From positions 1-64,000 of the forward strand of contig JAKAYA010000001.1 of assembly GCA_021826965.1 (NCBI GenBank): a stretch of DNA of 64,000 nucleotides, read 5' to 3'. The notes under the pieces are model-generated. The model saw only the letters and a program-made list of their open reading frames with translations, ran no database searches and was not told the origin of the DNA. Every line of letters begins with the position of its first letter. Position 1 is the first letter of the stretch. A program made the translations under genes and the position numbers. Source of the stretch: Nitrospirota bacterium. GTDB taxonomy: Bacteria; Nitrospirota; Leptospirillia; Leptospirillales; Leptospirillaceae. Below, piece by piece: positions 42,240-51,469 of the stretch.

Positions 42240-43520
42240 TTATCGTGGCATCAGCTTTCCATCGACCGCTCCCCAGTAATACCACATGGAGAAGTTGGGG
42301 ATCACGGCCATATATTCGTTGTTCCCGAATACCGGCAGCAAAACTCCCGCCGAGAACATCAGCCTCTCGGTCAAATTGTATTCGATTGTCGGTTGAAGGC
42401 CCATCAAATTAAAGTTTGTCGGCTTGAGCGAAGGCCCGATCCCATCGATGCTGAATGGGAGGCCTGACAGTCCGACAAACTCCAGAATTCCGCCAAATCC
42501 GGTCCTGTCGTTGAAAACTTCTTCCACACCGAGCCGATATTGGGCCAGATCCCCATACTGGATCTGCTGCTGCACTGTTCCGCCAGGGGGGATTCCATTG
42601 GTTGGAAAGTTGAACGTATAAAAGAAATCCGCAATATAGCGGAATGGTTTTTCGTTTTTCCGAATAAAGAGGCCCGTTGTGAGGGCGAGGGAACCGAAAT
42701 GCGTCGAAGGGACGACGGATAAGGGGGGAAGTCCTCCCTTGGGAACCGGAGTCCCCAGCCATGTCGAAGTGGGCAAAGTGATCAGGAAGGGAGTCGCGAT
42801 GGAAGGACGCCAACTGTTCGGATCCTGGACAACCCAACGATGCTTGATCCCGAATGTAAAGTCATTGAACCCTGTTCCATAAAGATTCTGCCCGTCGCTT
42901 GAGGAAAATGTCGATATCATGGATGGGAGCAACACCAGTTCATCGTTGCTCGTCAGACCGTAATAGATGGCCCCCAGGAGGAGAAGCTGGGTTTCATAAT
43001 ATCCATTCGGCAAACTCTGGATGCCACCGGAGTCTGTGTACTGAGCTTCCGTAAAACGGGAATAGAAAAACATCCTGCCGTTCAGCTCTCCCTCCGGCAG
43101 GGTATCCGCCAGAGGCAGGAATTCGGGTCCACCCGTAATGGGATTCCAAGTATGCCGGTACGCTGCCAGAGCATCGGGTCCATTTCGTGTCAGGGCCGGC
43201 GGAGAGAGATTTTTTTTCTTCTTGTGCGACAGGGTCTGCAAAGACGGCTTCGAAGCTGCGGGAAGTTTTTTCGCAGAATTGGATGGGGCAGGTCGAACCG
43301 GCAAATTCTTCTTTTTCCCTTTGTCCTTCTCCGAACCGGAGGCTCCGGACGGATTCCCCGATGGGGTGGAGGTAGCCCCGGCCCCATTCGGCACGACTGC
43401 CGTTGGAGATGGCGACAATGGATCCGCCGAAGCCGGACTGACCGTCGGCAGAAGAAATACAATCCCCAAAAGGATGAGCCAGCATCTCCCATCGTTTCCG
43501 CAGGATCTTCCCATGTTCAT
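42240..43520 (-). CDS. Outer-membrane beta-barrel protein (MetA-pathway/transporter-like)
   Basis: Predicted 426-aa exported protein: signal peptide (LILLGIVFLLPTVSPASA), a Pro/Ser/Lys-rich linker (about residues 33-110) and a ~300-aa barrel-like domain with alternating hydrophobic strands (ETQLLLLGAIYYGLTSNDELVLLPS, FTFGIKHRWVVQD, TFNFPTNG). It resembles the phenol-degradation MetA-like/'transporter' barrel family. The stop is 86 bp before ubiE. Function unknown. Confidence 0.75.
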   Translation of the reverse strand: MNMGRSCGNDGRCWLILLGIVFLLPTVSPASADPLSPSPTAVVPNGAGATSTPSGNPSGASGSEKDKGKKKNLPVRPAPSNSAKKLPAASKPSLQTLSHKKKKNLSPPALTRNGPDALAAYRHTWNPITGGPEFLPLADTLPEGELNGRMFFYSRFTEAQYTDSGGIQSLPNGYYETQLLLLGAIYYGLTSNDELVLLPSMISTFSSSDGQNLYGTGFNDFTFGIKHRWVVQDPNSWRPSIATPFLITLPTSTWLGTPVPKGGLPPLSVVPSTHFGSLALTTGLFIRKNEKPFRYIADFFYTFNFPTNGIPPGGTVQQQIQYGDLAQYRLGVEEVFNDRTGFGGILEFVGLSGLPFSIDGIGPSLKPTNFNLMGLQPTIEYNLTERLMFSAGVLLPVFGNNEYMAVIPNFSMWYYWGAVDGKLMPR

Positions 43521-43554
43521 CTGTTTGCTCTCCCAATCTTAAGTGGAGGCCGTA

Positions 43555-43582
43555 TTGTTCGCACCCCAAAATGCTCTATACT
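43555..43582 (+). promoter_or_regulatory. Candidate sigma-70 promoter of the Ppx/GppA gene
   Basis: TTGTTC-N16-TATACT: a good -10 (5/6) with a weak -35 (3/6), 44 bp upstream of the start codon in the divergent intergenic region. Confidence 0.5.
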
Positions 43583-43625
43583 CACAAAAAGTCCGGCACA
43601 CGCCAATGGACCAGGGAGGCTGGAT

Positions 43626-45182
43626 ATGGGTCTTGAAAAAATCGCGATCATCGATATCGGATCAAATTCGATGCGTCTGGAAATCCTTGCGCGCAGGGGT
43701 TCGGACTACTGGCTTGTGGAAAAGCAGAAAGAAACCGCACGGATTTCATCCGGAATGTACAACGAGACAACCATCACCCGAGAATCCCTCGATCGCGCAA
43801 AATTGGCTCTCTCGAAATTTTCCTCCCTGATCGCCTTCCACAGGGCAGACTATATTCGTTGCGTAGCCACAAGCGCTGTCCGGGACGCCAAAAACCAGTC
43901 GGATGTCCTGGAAGCACTCGAAGCTGACCTTCCTTACAAAATCGAAGTTTTGTCCGGTGAAGAAGAAGCATTTTACAGTTACTTTGGCGTCAAGAACAGT
44001 CTTGACCTCGATGACGGGGTTGTGTTTGATGTCGGAGGGGGCAGTACGGAATGCATCAGTGTCCGGAAAGGTCAAATGGAAACCGTCTGCACACTTCCCC
44101 TGGGAGCCGTCCGTCTGACCGAACTCTTCTTCCGGAAAAACGGCACTCCCAATGCGCGCGAATGGAAAAAGCTGGAAAAATTCATCGACCGGACCCTTTC
44201 CGAAGCTCCTTCATCCCTCGTCTCTTCGGTCTCCCGTCTGGTCGGTGTTGGGGGAACGGTCCGCCAATTGGCACGGATATCCCAGCGCATCCGGAAATAC
44301 CCACTTTATCCGATCGTTCATCAATACACCCTTGAAAAACAAGAAATGGAACGGATCATGTCCTCCGTCCGGGAAATGTCCCTCTCCCAGAGAAGCGACG
44401 TTCTGGGAGTTCCGAAAGACCGGGCTGATATTTTGCCGGCAGGAATCTTTCTGATTTCGCGGATTATGGACCTGTTCCGGAGTGACACCCTGACCGTTTC
44501 CCAACAAGGTCTCCGGTACGGGCTCTTCATGGAATATTACCGGGGGAGCCGGGATATTCCTTCGGAGAGTCCCGCCCGGCTTACGTTGCGACGAATGTCG
44601 AGAAAATACGGAAGCTACAGGGATTCACGCTACCAGCGCAAACTGACACTGGCCCTGGGCAGGACACTCTTTCCGGATATTTTTTCCGATCTCCGCGAAC
44701 GGGTCATCATCTCCGCCATCAGCACACTTTCGATGACCCCTCTCTATTTCCATCCTGTCACGGATACATCGAATATCGGGTCCCTTTTTCTGGAAGAGGA
44801 CCTGCAGGGTTTCAGCCATCCCGAACGTGTGATGGTGACACTGTCACTCATCCGAAGCCGGAGCCCGCAGGAACAGGACTTCCGAAAAAACATGAAACCC
44901 TATTCAGACATGTTGACCGCAGACCAGCTGAACCGGGTGAACCTGTATTCCCGCCTGACGGCCCTGGCACGGGAAGCTCTTCTCTTTGCCGGAGGGAGAA
45001 TGCCTGTTCTCTCCTTTGCCGATCCCTACCTGATGATTGCTGACCCCGGTGATGTGGACGATACCAGAAACCACGAATCCAAGCTGATCCAGACTATGGA
45101 AAAAGATCTGGGAAAAGGAAGGAATGTGATTGTCCAGTGGATGAGGTACGGAAAGTCTCCAGAAGGCGGTTCCTTTTACTGA
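43626..45182 (+). CDS. Ppx/GppA-family phosphatase
   Basis: Predicted 518-aa exopolyphosphatase or pppGpp phosphohydrolase. ATG 43626 has GGGAGG upstream; the track ORF begins antisense to the neighbouring gene. The actin-like ASKHA core shows AIIDIGSNSMRLEI, CVATSAVRDAKN, LSGEEEAFYSYFGVKNSL and VVFDVGGGSTECISV, and ADILPAGIFLI ends the phosphatase part. The ~200-aa helical C-terminal half is HD-like in position. Sequence alone does not separate Ppx from GppA. It converges with the thymidylate-kinase pair, overlapping by 7 bp. Confidence 0.9.
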   Translation: MGLEKIAIIDIGSNSMRLEILARRGSDYWLVEKQKETARISSGMYNETTITRESLDRAKLALSKFSSLIAFHRADYIRCVATSAVRDAKNQSDVLEALEADLPYKIEVLSGEEEAFYSYFGVKNSLDLDDGVVFDVGGGSTECISVRKGQMETVCTLPLGAVRLTELFFRKNGTPNAREWKKLEKFIDRTLSEAPSSLVSSVSRLVGVGGTVRQLARISQRIRKYPLYPIVHQYTLEKQEMERIMSSVREMSLSQRSDVLGVPKDRADILPAGIFLISRIMDLFRSDTLTVSQQGLRYGLFMEYYRGSRDIPSESPARLTLRRMSRKYGSYRDSRYQRKLTLALGRTLFPDIFSDLRERVIISAISTLSMTPLYFHPVTDTSNIGSLFLEEDLQGFSHPERVMVTLSLIRSRSPQEQDFRKNMKPYSDMLTADQLNRVNLYSRLTALAREALLFAGGRMPVLSFADPYLMIADPGDVDDTRNHESKLIQTMEKDLGKGRNVIVQWMRYGKSPEGGSFY

Positions 45183-45832
45183 AGAAGGGACTGGATCAGG
45201 GGATTGACTAGACGCCGGACGAACCGCTGGGTCTCTTCGACAGGCTTCGCACCGTCAAGAACAGAAAATCCATGCTCCTTTGCCAACGCCTCATATCCTT
45301 CCAGTACCCGGGACTGAAAAAGAATATAGGATTCCCGTGGACTCATCGACAATTCCATGTCCAGTCCCGCTTCATAATATTTGATATCCCGGACCTGGGT
45401 GATCCGGTCATAGGCCTTGGCCGGATCCATCCGGAAAAAAAACGTAAGATCCGGACGAATGGCAAATCGGAAATTGTTCACGAGCCATTCCCGTGGAATT
45501 CCCCGGGCGGCGTCACGGGCGATGGCCGTATAGATATATCTGTCAGACAACACTATTTTGCCGGCATTCAGGGCGGGGAGGATTTCGTGCGTATAGCGGT
45601 AACTGAAATCCGCGGCATGCAGCAGACTGAATCCATAGGGGGTCAGAAGCTGTTTTTTCTTGGCCTTCTTGATGATCGGAGAAATCTCCTGACTCGAGTT
45701 CCAGGCGTTGCGAAGGACTCCGAACCCCTTGATCCGGAGATAGTTTTCCAGAAGTTCGATCTGTGTGGACTTTCCTGAACCGTCAATACCTTCCACAACG
45801 ACCAGGCGCCCCGGAAAAGAATGGCTTGTCAT
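45176..45832 (-). CDS. Thymidylate-kinase-like protein, copy 1
   Basis: Predicted 218-aa P-loop nucleoside-monophosphate kinase. Walker A is VVVEGIDGSGKSTQ, and the DR motif is intact in VLSDRYIYTAIARDAARG. The lid-like region RITQVRDIKYYEAGLDMELSMSPRESY differs from housekeeping Tmk. With the adjacent paralog it forms a tandem pair; both may be a specialised Tmk-like family rather than the main dTMP kinase. Its start overlaps the upstream copy's stop by 4 bp. Confidence 0.85.
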   Translation of the reverse strand: MTSHSFPGRLVVVEGIDGSGKSTQIELLENYLRIKGFGVLRNAWNSSQEISPIIKKAKKKQLLTPYGFSLLHAADFSYRYTHEILPALNAGKIVLSDRYIYTAIARDAARGIPREWLVNNFRFAIRPDLTFFFRMDPAKAYDRITQVRDIKYYEAGLDMELSMSPRESYILFQSRVLEGYEALAKEHGFSVLDGAKPVEETQRFVRRLVNPLIQSLLQ

Positions 45833-46518
45833 GACCGTCTACCTTTGCGGCGACTCCGATTTCGGAGGATCTGCGAGATGGCATGCCGCAACTCCTGTTG
45901 CTGAAGCTGGATCGGCTTCATCGCGTCAATGGTTTCAAACTCGTTTTCCAAGGCCATTTCCCGGTAAATTTCGATCAGTCTTTTCTGATAGATGACAAAA
46001 GAATCCTTTTTCCTGTTTGCAAGATTCAGGTCCATTCCGGCTTCATAATAGTCGAAATACCTTTCATCTCGAGATTTCCACTGAATCCGGTTCAGGAGAT
46101 CTTCAAAACGGACATCCAGATAGAATGTCCTCGCCGGAGTCAGGGCAAAGTCAAACATTTTCCGGATCCATTCGCTATCGATTCCGCGGATCATCGCCCG
46201 TGCAAAAACGGTATAGACATATTGCTCGGCAATAACGACCTTGCCGGAGGCCAGTGCCGGGATGATCACATGTTCGAACCTGTCGACGAAATCGGCCGCG
46301 TAAAGAAAGCAGAATGTCACCGGGTCAAGGGTGTTGCGTTCCTTGAGCTTCGAGATCGCTCCCCGGATCAACTCCGCCGTGTTGCAAGGGGACAGGACGA
46401 CCCCTTGGCCGCGAGACTCGAAGAAATGCTTGAGAAGTTCGGCCTGAGTGCTTTTTCCGGATCCATCCGTTCCTTCGATCGCGATCAGGGTCCCCGGATA
46501 TTGAGAAGTTTTTTCCAC
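45829..46518 (-). CDS. Thymidylate-kinase-like protein, copy 2 (DR motif changed)
   Basis: Predicted ~229-aa paralog of copy 1. The P-loop IAIEGTDGSGKSTQ is intact, but the DR(Y/F) motif reads IAEQYVYTVFARAMIRG (EQ in place of DR), so nucleotide binding or catalysis may differ. The shared YYEAGMDLNLANRKKDSF segment marks common origin. The track start is a TTG at 46605 without a good Shine-Dalgarno; GTG 46518 (MEKTSQYPGTLIAIEG), with GGGAG upstream, is preferred. Confidence 0.82.
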   Translation of the reverse strand: MEKTSQYPGTLIAIEGTDGSGKSTQAELLKHFFESRGQGVVLSPCNTAELIRGAISKLKERNTLDPVTFCFLYAADFVDRFEHVIIPALASGKVVIAEQYVYTVFARAMIRGIDSEWIRKMFDFALTPARTFYLDVRFEDLLNRIQWKSRDERYFDYYEAGMDLNLANRKKDSFVIYQKRLIEIYREMALENEFETIDAMKPIQLQQQELRHAISQILRNRSRRKGRRS

Positions 46519-46623
46519 GCCTCTGCTCTCCCTGCACACACGACAAACCGTGGCATGAAAATTTTCCAAGGACTTAGATATGGTCGATTTTCCGATTGTT
46601 GTCAATCAACAGCGCCCAGAACC

Positions 46624-47121
46624 TCAGCGCGTCCGGAGACAACCGAGAGTTCGCGCGTGGACTTTCAGAGGTTTTTTCGACAAGACGGCACCGTTCGAAC
46701 TCCAGATAAAAAATCGGTAGGAGCGGCAAGGAAGAAGACCATGCATCTCGTAGACGTTTTGTGGGACGTCCGCCACAAGAGCTCCGTGGCGAAAAAGCAG
46801 ATAATCTGTCGCACCGGCGACTCGCGTCCATTGGAGATAGAAACCATCTCCCTCTTCGAACGGAACGATGTGAATGAATTTCGGCGGAGAAATACTCGAA
46901 AATCCGTTTCCGGGACGGTCGGGTGGCGTCGAAGAAGACGCAGTGGAAGCCCTTGTGTAAGAAGTTGAATTTTGTTGTCCTGTCCGGGCTTCGGAGGATC
47001 CCCCAAAAAGCCCTCCCAAAAGACCATGTGGATTGTTCCAGATGGAAGAGGAACAACCCATCAAGATCAACGGGAAGTTCCAGACAAAGAAAAGGACGAC
47101 TGATCTCTTTATTTTATCCAA
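46624..47121 (-). CDS. Lipoprotein with fibronectin-III-like domain
   Basis: Predicted ~165-aa lipoprotein. TTG 47121 (MDKIKRSVVLFFVWNFPLILMGCSS), with TAGG upstream, gives a proper signal with lipobox ILMGC. A Gly/Ser/Thr-rich linker is followed by an FN3-like fold (PPKFIHIVPFEEGDGFYLQWTRVAGATDYLLFRHG...GLLPCRSYRFFIWSSNGAVLS). No partner is evident. Upstream lies the divergent promoter region shared with rpiB. Confidence 0.7.
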   Translation of the reverse strand: MDKIKRSVVLFFVWNFPLILMGCSSSIWNNPHGLLGGLFGGSSEARTGQQNSTSYTRASTASSSTPPDRPGNGFSSISPPKFIHIVPFEEGDGFYLQWTRVAGATDYLLFRHGALVADVPQNVYEMHGLLPCRSYRFFIWSSNGAVLSKKPLKVHARTLGCLRTR

Positions 47122-47137
47122 TTTTAACCTACATTTA

Positions 47138-47166
47138 AGAATAACAACAATTGACATTTCGATCAA
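47138..47166 (-). promoter_or_regulatory. Candidate sigma-70 promoter of the FN3 lipoprotein gene
   Basis: Minus strand TTGATC-N17-TATTCT, 16 bp upstream of the TTG start. It overlaps the plus-strand rpiB promoter, so the two divergent units may compete for polymerase. Confidence 0.45.
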
Positions 47167-47179
47167 AGCATGCGATCAT
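47151..47179 (+). promoter_or_regulatory. Candidate sigma-70 promoter of rpiB-glyA-nrdR-priA
   Basis: TTGACA-N17-GATCAT: a perfect -35, ideal spacing and a moderate -10 (4/6), about 65 bp upstream of the rpiB ATG. Confidence 0.6.
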
Positions 47180-47243
47180 TTTTCGTCCGGCTGACAGGAG
47201 TTCTGCCGCTTTCTGGAACAATTTCATCCCAAGGGTGAGAGTC

Positions 47244-47720
47244 ATGAAGGAGTCCCCACAAATCCGTATCGTCATCGGCTCTGATCACGCCGGTTTTTCT
47301 CTGAAGGAATCCCTCAAACATCACCTCGAAAAAGATGGTCTGTCTTTACTGGATGTCGGAACCTTCAACGAAGATTCGGTCGACTATCCGGATTTCGCTG
47401 AAAAAGTCGCCCGCGCAATTTGCTCCGGCGAAGGGAATCTCGGTATTGTCCTTTGTGGCACCGGCATCGGAGTCTCCATCGCCGCCAACAAGATTAAGGG
47501 AATCCGGGCGGCCGTCGTCTACAACGATGAAACCGCCAGTCTTGCCCGCCGCCACAACAACGCCAATGTCATCTGTTTTGGTGGTCGGGAAGCCTCTGCG
47601 GAGCAGGCCCATGCCTGGACCCGCATCTTTCTCGATGCCACGTTCGAAGGAGGACGCCACCAGCGCAGGATCGATAAAATATCCGCCCTCGAATCGCCCG
47701 GAACCTCCGGGAAATCCTAA
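47244..47720 (+). CDS. rpiB: Ribose-5-phosphate isomerase B
   Basis: Predicted 158-aa enzyme interconverting ribose-5-P and ribulose-5-P. Start ATG 47244 ([24 protein letters not shown]) with AAGGGTGAG upstream; the track ORF is longer. Signatures are [53 protein letters not shown] (active-site Cys), and [14 protein letters not shown]. It is first in rpiB-glyA-nrdR-priA. Confidence 0.95.
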   Translation: MKESPQIRIVIGSDHAGFSLKESLKHHLEKDGLSLLDVGTFNEDSVDYPDFAEKVARAICSGEGNLGIVLCGTGIGVSIAANKIKGIRAAVVYNDETASLARRHNNANVICFGGREASAEQAHAWTRIFLDATFEGGRHQRRIDKISALESPGTSGKS

Positions 47721-47746
47721 CAGTCTTTCCGAAAGGATCAAAGTCA

Positions 47747-48991
47747 ATGTCCTGGCTCATACAATCGGACCCCGAAGTCTATGGAGCAATCTCAGACGAG
47801 ATTCGGAGAGAACAGGAAAAACTCATTCTGATCGCCTCGGAAAATTATGTGAGTCGATCCATTCTCGAAGCCGTCGGTTCCGTTATGACAAACAAATATG
47901 CCGAGGGGTACCCGGGCCGACGTTATTACGCCGGATGCGAAGCGGTCGACGAGGTGGAAACACTCGCCATCGAACGCGCCAAATCTCTCTTCGGCGCGGA
48001 ACACGCAAACGTTCAGCCCCATTCCGGATCGCAGGCAAACATGGCGGTCTACCTTGCTTCGATAAACCCGGGCGATACCATCCTCGGAATGAATCTCGCG
48101 CACGGTGGACATCTGACTCACGGAAGTCCTGTGTCTTTTTCCGGCCATTACTACAAGGCTGTTTTTTATGGAGTACGAAAGGATACCGGTCTGATCGACT
48201 ACGATCAGGTCGAAAGCTTGGCTCGGCAGCACAAACCCCGGCTCATCATCGCCGGAGCCAGTGCTTATCCCAGAACCATCGATTTCTCTTTTTTCCGGAA
48301 AGTCGCCGATGAAACCGGCGCCCACCTGCTCGTTGACATGGCCCACTTTGCCGGACTTGTGGCAGCCGGCATGCATCCGTCTCCATTTCCCTACGCCGAC
48401 TTCGTCACCACCTCCACACACAAAACCCTTCGTGGACCGCGGGGGGGAATGGCCTTCTGCAAGGAGCAGTGGGCCAAACCCCTGGACAAGGGCGTTTTCC
48501 CAATGATGCAGGGGGGGCCTCTGATGCATGTCGTTGCAGGCAAAGCCGTCATGCTGAGGGAAGCTTCGATGCCTTCCTTCAAGAACTACATCGCCCGTGT
48601 TCTGGAAAACGCCCGCACGCTTTCGGAAACACTCGCCGCACACGGTTATGATATTCTCACAGGCGGTACGGACAACCACCTGATGCTGATCGACCTTCGG
48701 TCGAAAGGACTGACAGGGAAGGACGCAGAAAAACGTCTTTCGGATGCGGGAATCTACTGCAATAAAAACGCCGTTCCGTTCGATGACAAACCTCCGACCG
48801 TCACCAGCGGTATTCGACTGGGAACCCCTGCGATCACGACCAGAGGCTTCACATCTGATGAAATCCGAGAGGTCGGAGAAATCATCCACCGCGTCCTGTC
48901 GGGTCAAGGCAAGGATTCCGTGATGAAAGAAACACAGGAAGCCGTGACAGCCCTCTTAAAAAAACATCCTATCTACACGGATCTGGTCTGA
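47747..48991 (+). CDS. glyA: Serine hydroxymethyltransferase
   Basis: Predicted 414-aa PLP enzyme supplying glycine and 5,10-methylene-THF. Features are [66 protein letters not shown], the PLP motif [15 protein letters not shown], and [15 protein letters not shown]. Length and start ([15 protein letters not shown]) are normal; it starts 26 bp after rpiB. Confidence 0.97.
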   Translation: MSWLIQSDPEVYGAISDEIRREQEKLILIASENYVSRSILEAVGSVMTNKYAEGYPGRRYYAGCEAVDEVETLAIERAKSLFGAEHANVQPHSGSQANMAVYLASINPGDTILGMNLAHGGHLTHGSPVSFSGHYYKAVFYGVRKDTGLIDYDQVESLARQHKPRLIIAGASAYPRTIDFSFFRKVADETGAHLLVDMAHFAGLVAAGMHPSPFPYADFVTTSTHKTLRGPRGGMAFCKEQWAKPLDKGVFPMMQGGPLMHVVAGKAVMLREASMPSFKNYIARVLENARTLSETLAAHGYDILTGGTDNHLMLIDLRSKGLTGKDAEKRLSDAGIYCNKNAVPFDDKPPTVTSGIRLGTPAITTRGFTSDEIREVGEIIHRVLSGQGKDSVMKETQEAVTALLKKHPIYTDLV

Positions 48992-49016
48992 TTCCCGACA
49001 CGGGAAGGACGGCATC

Positions 49017-49484
49017 TTGAAATGTCCCTATTGCAGCACACCGGACTCCAAAGTGACCGATTCCCGGTTGACCGGGGACGGGTTTGGAATTCGCAGACGC
49101 CGGTACTGTGAAAAATGCGGACGTCGTTTTACCACCTACGAATGGGTCCAGGAAACGCTTCCAGCTGTCAAGAAAAAAGACGGGAGACGCGAGCCGTTTG
49201 ATCGACAAAAGCTGCTTCGGGGATTGATTCTGGCTTCTCAGAAAAGGCCTGTGTCCCGAGGTCAACTCGAAGAGGTCGCATTGAATATCGAACGGTCTTT
49301 TCTGGAGCGGGGAGATGCGGAGATCGATGGTCGTGAAATTGGAGAAAAAGTCATGGAGTCACTCGAAAAACTCGACCGGGTGGCTTATGTTCGTTTTGCT
49401 TCCGTCTATCGAAACTTTCAGGACCCGCATCAATTCATCGAAGAGTTGAAACGACTGATCGAGTCCGATCCCCCTCAACCATGA
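49017..49484 (+). CDS. nrdR: Transcriptional repressor NrdR
   Basis: Predicted 155-aa regulator of ribonucleotide reductase genes. The zinc ribbon MKCPYCSTPDSKVTDSR...RRRRYCEKCGRRFTTYE is followed by an ATP-cone (KKKDGRREPFDRQKLLRGLILASQKRPVS...LDRVAYVRFASVYRNF). The start is TTG. It ends in a 4-bp overlap with priA. The classical glyA-nrdR order is common. Confidence 0.96.
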   Translation: MKCPYCSTPDSKVTDSRLTGDGFGIRRRRYCEKCGRRFTTYEWVQETLPAVKKKDGRREPFDRQKLLRGLILASQKRPVSRGQLEEVALNIERSFLERGDAEIDGREIGEKVMESLEKLDRVAYVRFASVYRNFQDPHQFIEELKRLIESDPPQP

Positions 49485-51469
49485 AGTCCGTCACCATCGT
49501 TCCATTGACAGCTCTTCGGGACCCTTTTCTGACATACGCCTGGCCGGAGAAAGAACCCGATCCCCTCCCGGGAACGCGCGTCCGGATTCCCCTGGGAAAA
49601 AGAGAACTTGTTGGTCTTGTCTGGGACGGTCTTCCTTCCCCATCGAAGAAAAATTTTACCCTTAAACCGGTCCTCGAGATTCTGGATACGGACCCTGTTC
49701 TTCCTGTCTGCCTTCATTCCATCTACCAGTTTTCTTCCTGGTTTTATCGCTTACCTCTCGGACTTCTTCTCCGAAATACTCTCCCCCAGCACTTCTCCAA
49801 AGCCCTGCCCTTTTCCGAAAAACGCCGGAGACGCACTCCCCCCTCTTCGGATAAACGAGAGCACACAGATCTTCCCCCGATGACCGATGATCAAAAATCG
49901 GTCTTCCTGGAGTGGGAAACCCGACATGCGAATTTGTTTTCCGTTACCGTCCTTCGCGGGGTTACTGGTTCCGGGAAAACACGCCTTTATCAGGAAATGG
50001 TCCAGAGGACTCTTTCCCGGGGCCAACAGGCTCTTCTCCTGACACCGGAAATTGGCCTCGTTCCCCAGCTTGAAGAAGCATTCTCCGGTCTTGTCCCCCA
50101 GCTGTCAGTCCTTCACAGCCAGATTTCTCCCTTAAAGAGACTTTCTTCCTGGATATCCATCCTGAAAGGGGAGGTCCCCTTGGTTATCGGTCCACGTTCT
50201 GCCTTCTTTTCCCCTCTGGAAAAGTTGGGGCTGATCATCGTGGATGAAGAACATGACTCCGCTTACCAGGCATGGGAAGGACTTTCTTTCAACGTCCGAA
50301 ATCTTGCCCTGAAATATGCGCAACTCCGGCAAATTCCTGTTGTCCTCGGTTCAGCGACCCCTTTGGCCGAATCCATTTATTACGCGGACTCCGGCCGTTA
50401 CAATCTCCTGAATCTTCCTCGACGGATCCACGGCCGACCTCTTCCAACGATCGCACTGACCCCTCCCGCCCGCCAGGACAAAATATTGCCTCCTCCCCTT
50501 CTCGCGGAAATTAGCGAAACATTGAAGAGGGAAGAACAAACGCTGATATTGTTGAACAGACGGGGATACGCTCCGATTCTTCGCTGTCTGTCCTGCAAAA
50601 GTTCCCCCACCTGCAAGAAATGTTCTGTACGTCTTGTTCTCCACAAAAAACCTTTCCGGCAACTCGTATGTCATCTTTGCGCATCTCGCTTTGTCCCCCC
50701 TGACCATTGCACCGAATGTGGCGGTAACTTGTTGTCGGAAGAAGGTCTGGCAACCCAAAAGGCGGAAGAATCACTCGCATTACTTTTCCCGCAGGCCCGT
50801 GTCATCCGTCTGGATCAGGACAGCCGGACCGGCAGTCAGAAATCCTCGACACCTTTTTCCGAAACCGACGGAAATATCCTGGTTGGCACACAAATGATTG
50901 CAAAGGGTCATGACTTCCGGAATGTCACATTAGGGATTGTTCTTGAGACAGATCAGGCCATGTCCCTGCCCGATTATCGCAGTGAAGAACGGGTCTTTCA
51001 GCTGGTTTTGCAACTGGCCGGGAGAGTCGGTCGACATAAGGAAGGAGGGCGCGTTTACCTTGTCACCGCGTCCCAAGGGTTACCACTCTATCAGTATTTG
51101 AAGAATTATGACCAGGATGGTTTTATCCGGCATGTTCTGAAAGAGAGACAATCGTTCGGATATCCACCTTTCGGACGGATTGCCCTTTTAACAATTGCAT
51201 CACGCGACGAAAAAAGACTTCTCGAAACCATAGCCTCGCTTGATCCGTTCCAAAAACCGGGAGGCAGTATGGAGGGTGTCCTCCTGATGGGACCCGTTCC
51301 AGCCCCCGTTTACAAAGCAAAGATGTATTACCGTTACCAATACCTCATCAAAAGCTCGGCGATCGAAAAAATTCACTCGACCATCGATACCTTTCAAAAA
51401 CATTTATCCTTGATCAGGGGGATTCATGTGGGATGGGCAGTGGATCCTCCGGACCTTCTCTCCTTTTGA
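49481..51469 (+). CDS. priA: Primosomal replication protein / helicase PriA
   Basis: Predicted 662-aa 3'-5' helicase for replication restart, somewhat shorter than the usual ~730. Features are the DNA-binding N-terminus, Walker A GVTGSGKTRLY, IVDEEHDSAYQ, GSATPLAESIYYA, LLNRRGYAPILRCLSCK, and paired zinc-binding Cys (CLSCKSSPTCKKC, CHLCASRFVPPDHCTEC), then GTQMIAKGHDFRNVTL. The 3' end overlaps the convergent site-2 protease gene by 56 bp. Confidence 0.95.
   Translation: MKSVTIVPLTALRDPFLTYAWPEKEPDPLPGTRVRIPLGKRELVGLVWDGLPSPSKKNFTLKPVLEILDTDPVLPVCLHSIYQFSSWFYRLPLGLLLRNTLPQHFSKALPFSEKRRRRTPPSSDKREHTDLPPMTDDQKSVFLEWETRHANLFSVTVLRGVTGSGKTRLYQEMVQRTLSRGQQALLLTPEIGLVPQLEEAFSGLVPQLSVLHSQISPLKRLSSWISILKGEVPLVIGPRSAFFSPLEKLGLIIVDEEHDSAYQAWEGLSFNVRNLALKYAQLRQIPVVLGSATPLAESIYYADSGRYNLLNLPRRIHGRPLPTIALTPPARQDKILPPPLLAEISETLKREEQTLILLNRRGYAPILRCLSCKSSPTCKKCSVRLVLHKKPFRQLVCHLCASRFVPPDHCTECGGNLLSEEGLATQKAEESLALLFPQARVIRLDQDSRTGSQKSSTPFSETDGNILVGTQMIAKGHDFRNVTLGIVLETDQAMSLPDYRSEERVFQLVLQLAGRVGRHKEGGRVYLVTASQGLPLYQYLKNYDQDGFIRHVLKERQSFGYPPFGRIALLTIASRDEKRLLETIASLDPFQKPGGSMEGVLLMGPVPAPVYKAKMYYRYQYLIKSSAIEKIHSTIDTFQKHLSLIRGIHVGWAVDPPDLLSF

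Noticed and set aside
42240-43625. N-terminal extension of the Ppx/GppA ORF (from 43152)
   Set aside because: The first ~158 residues are antisense to the outer-membrane protein gene; family homology and the GGGAGG site begin at ATG 43626.
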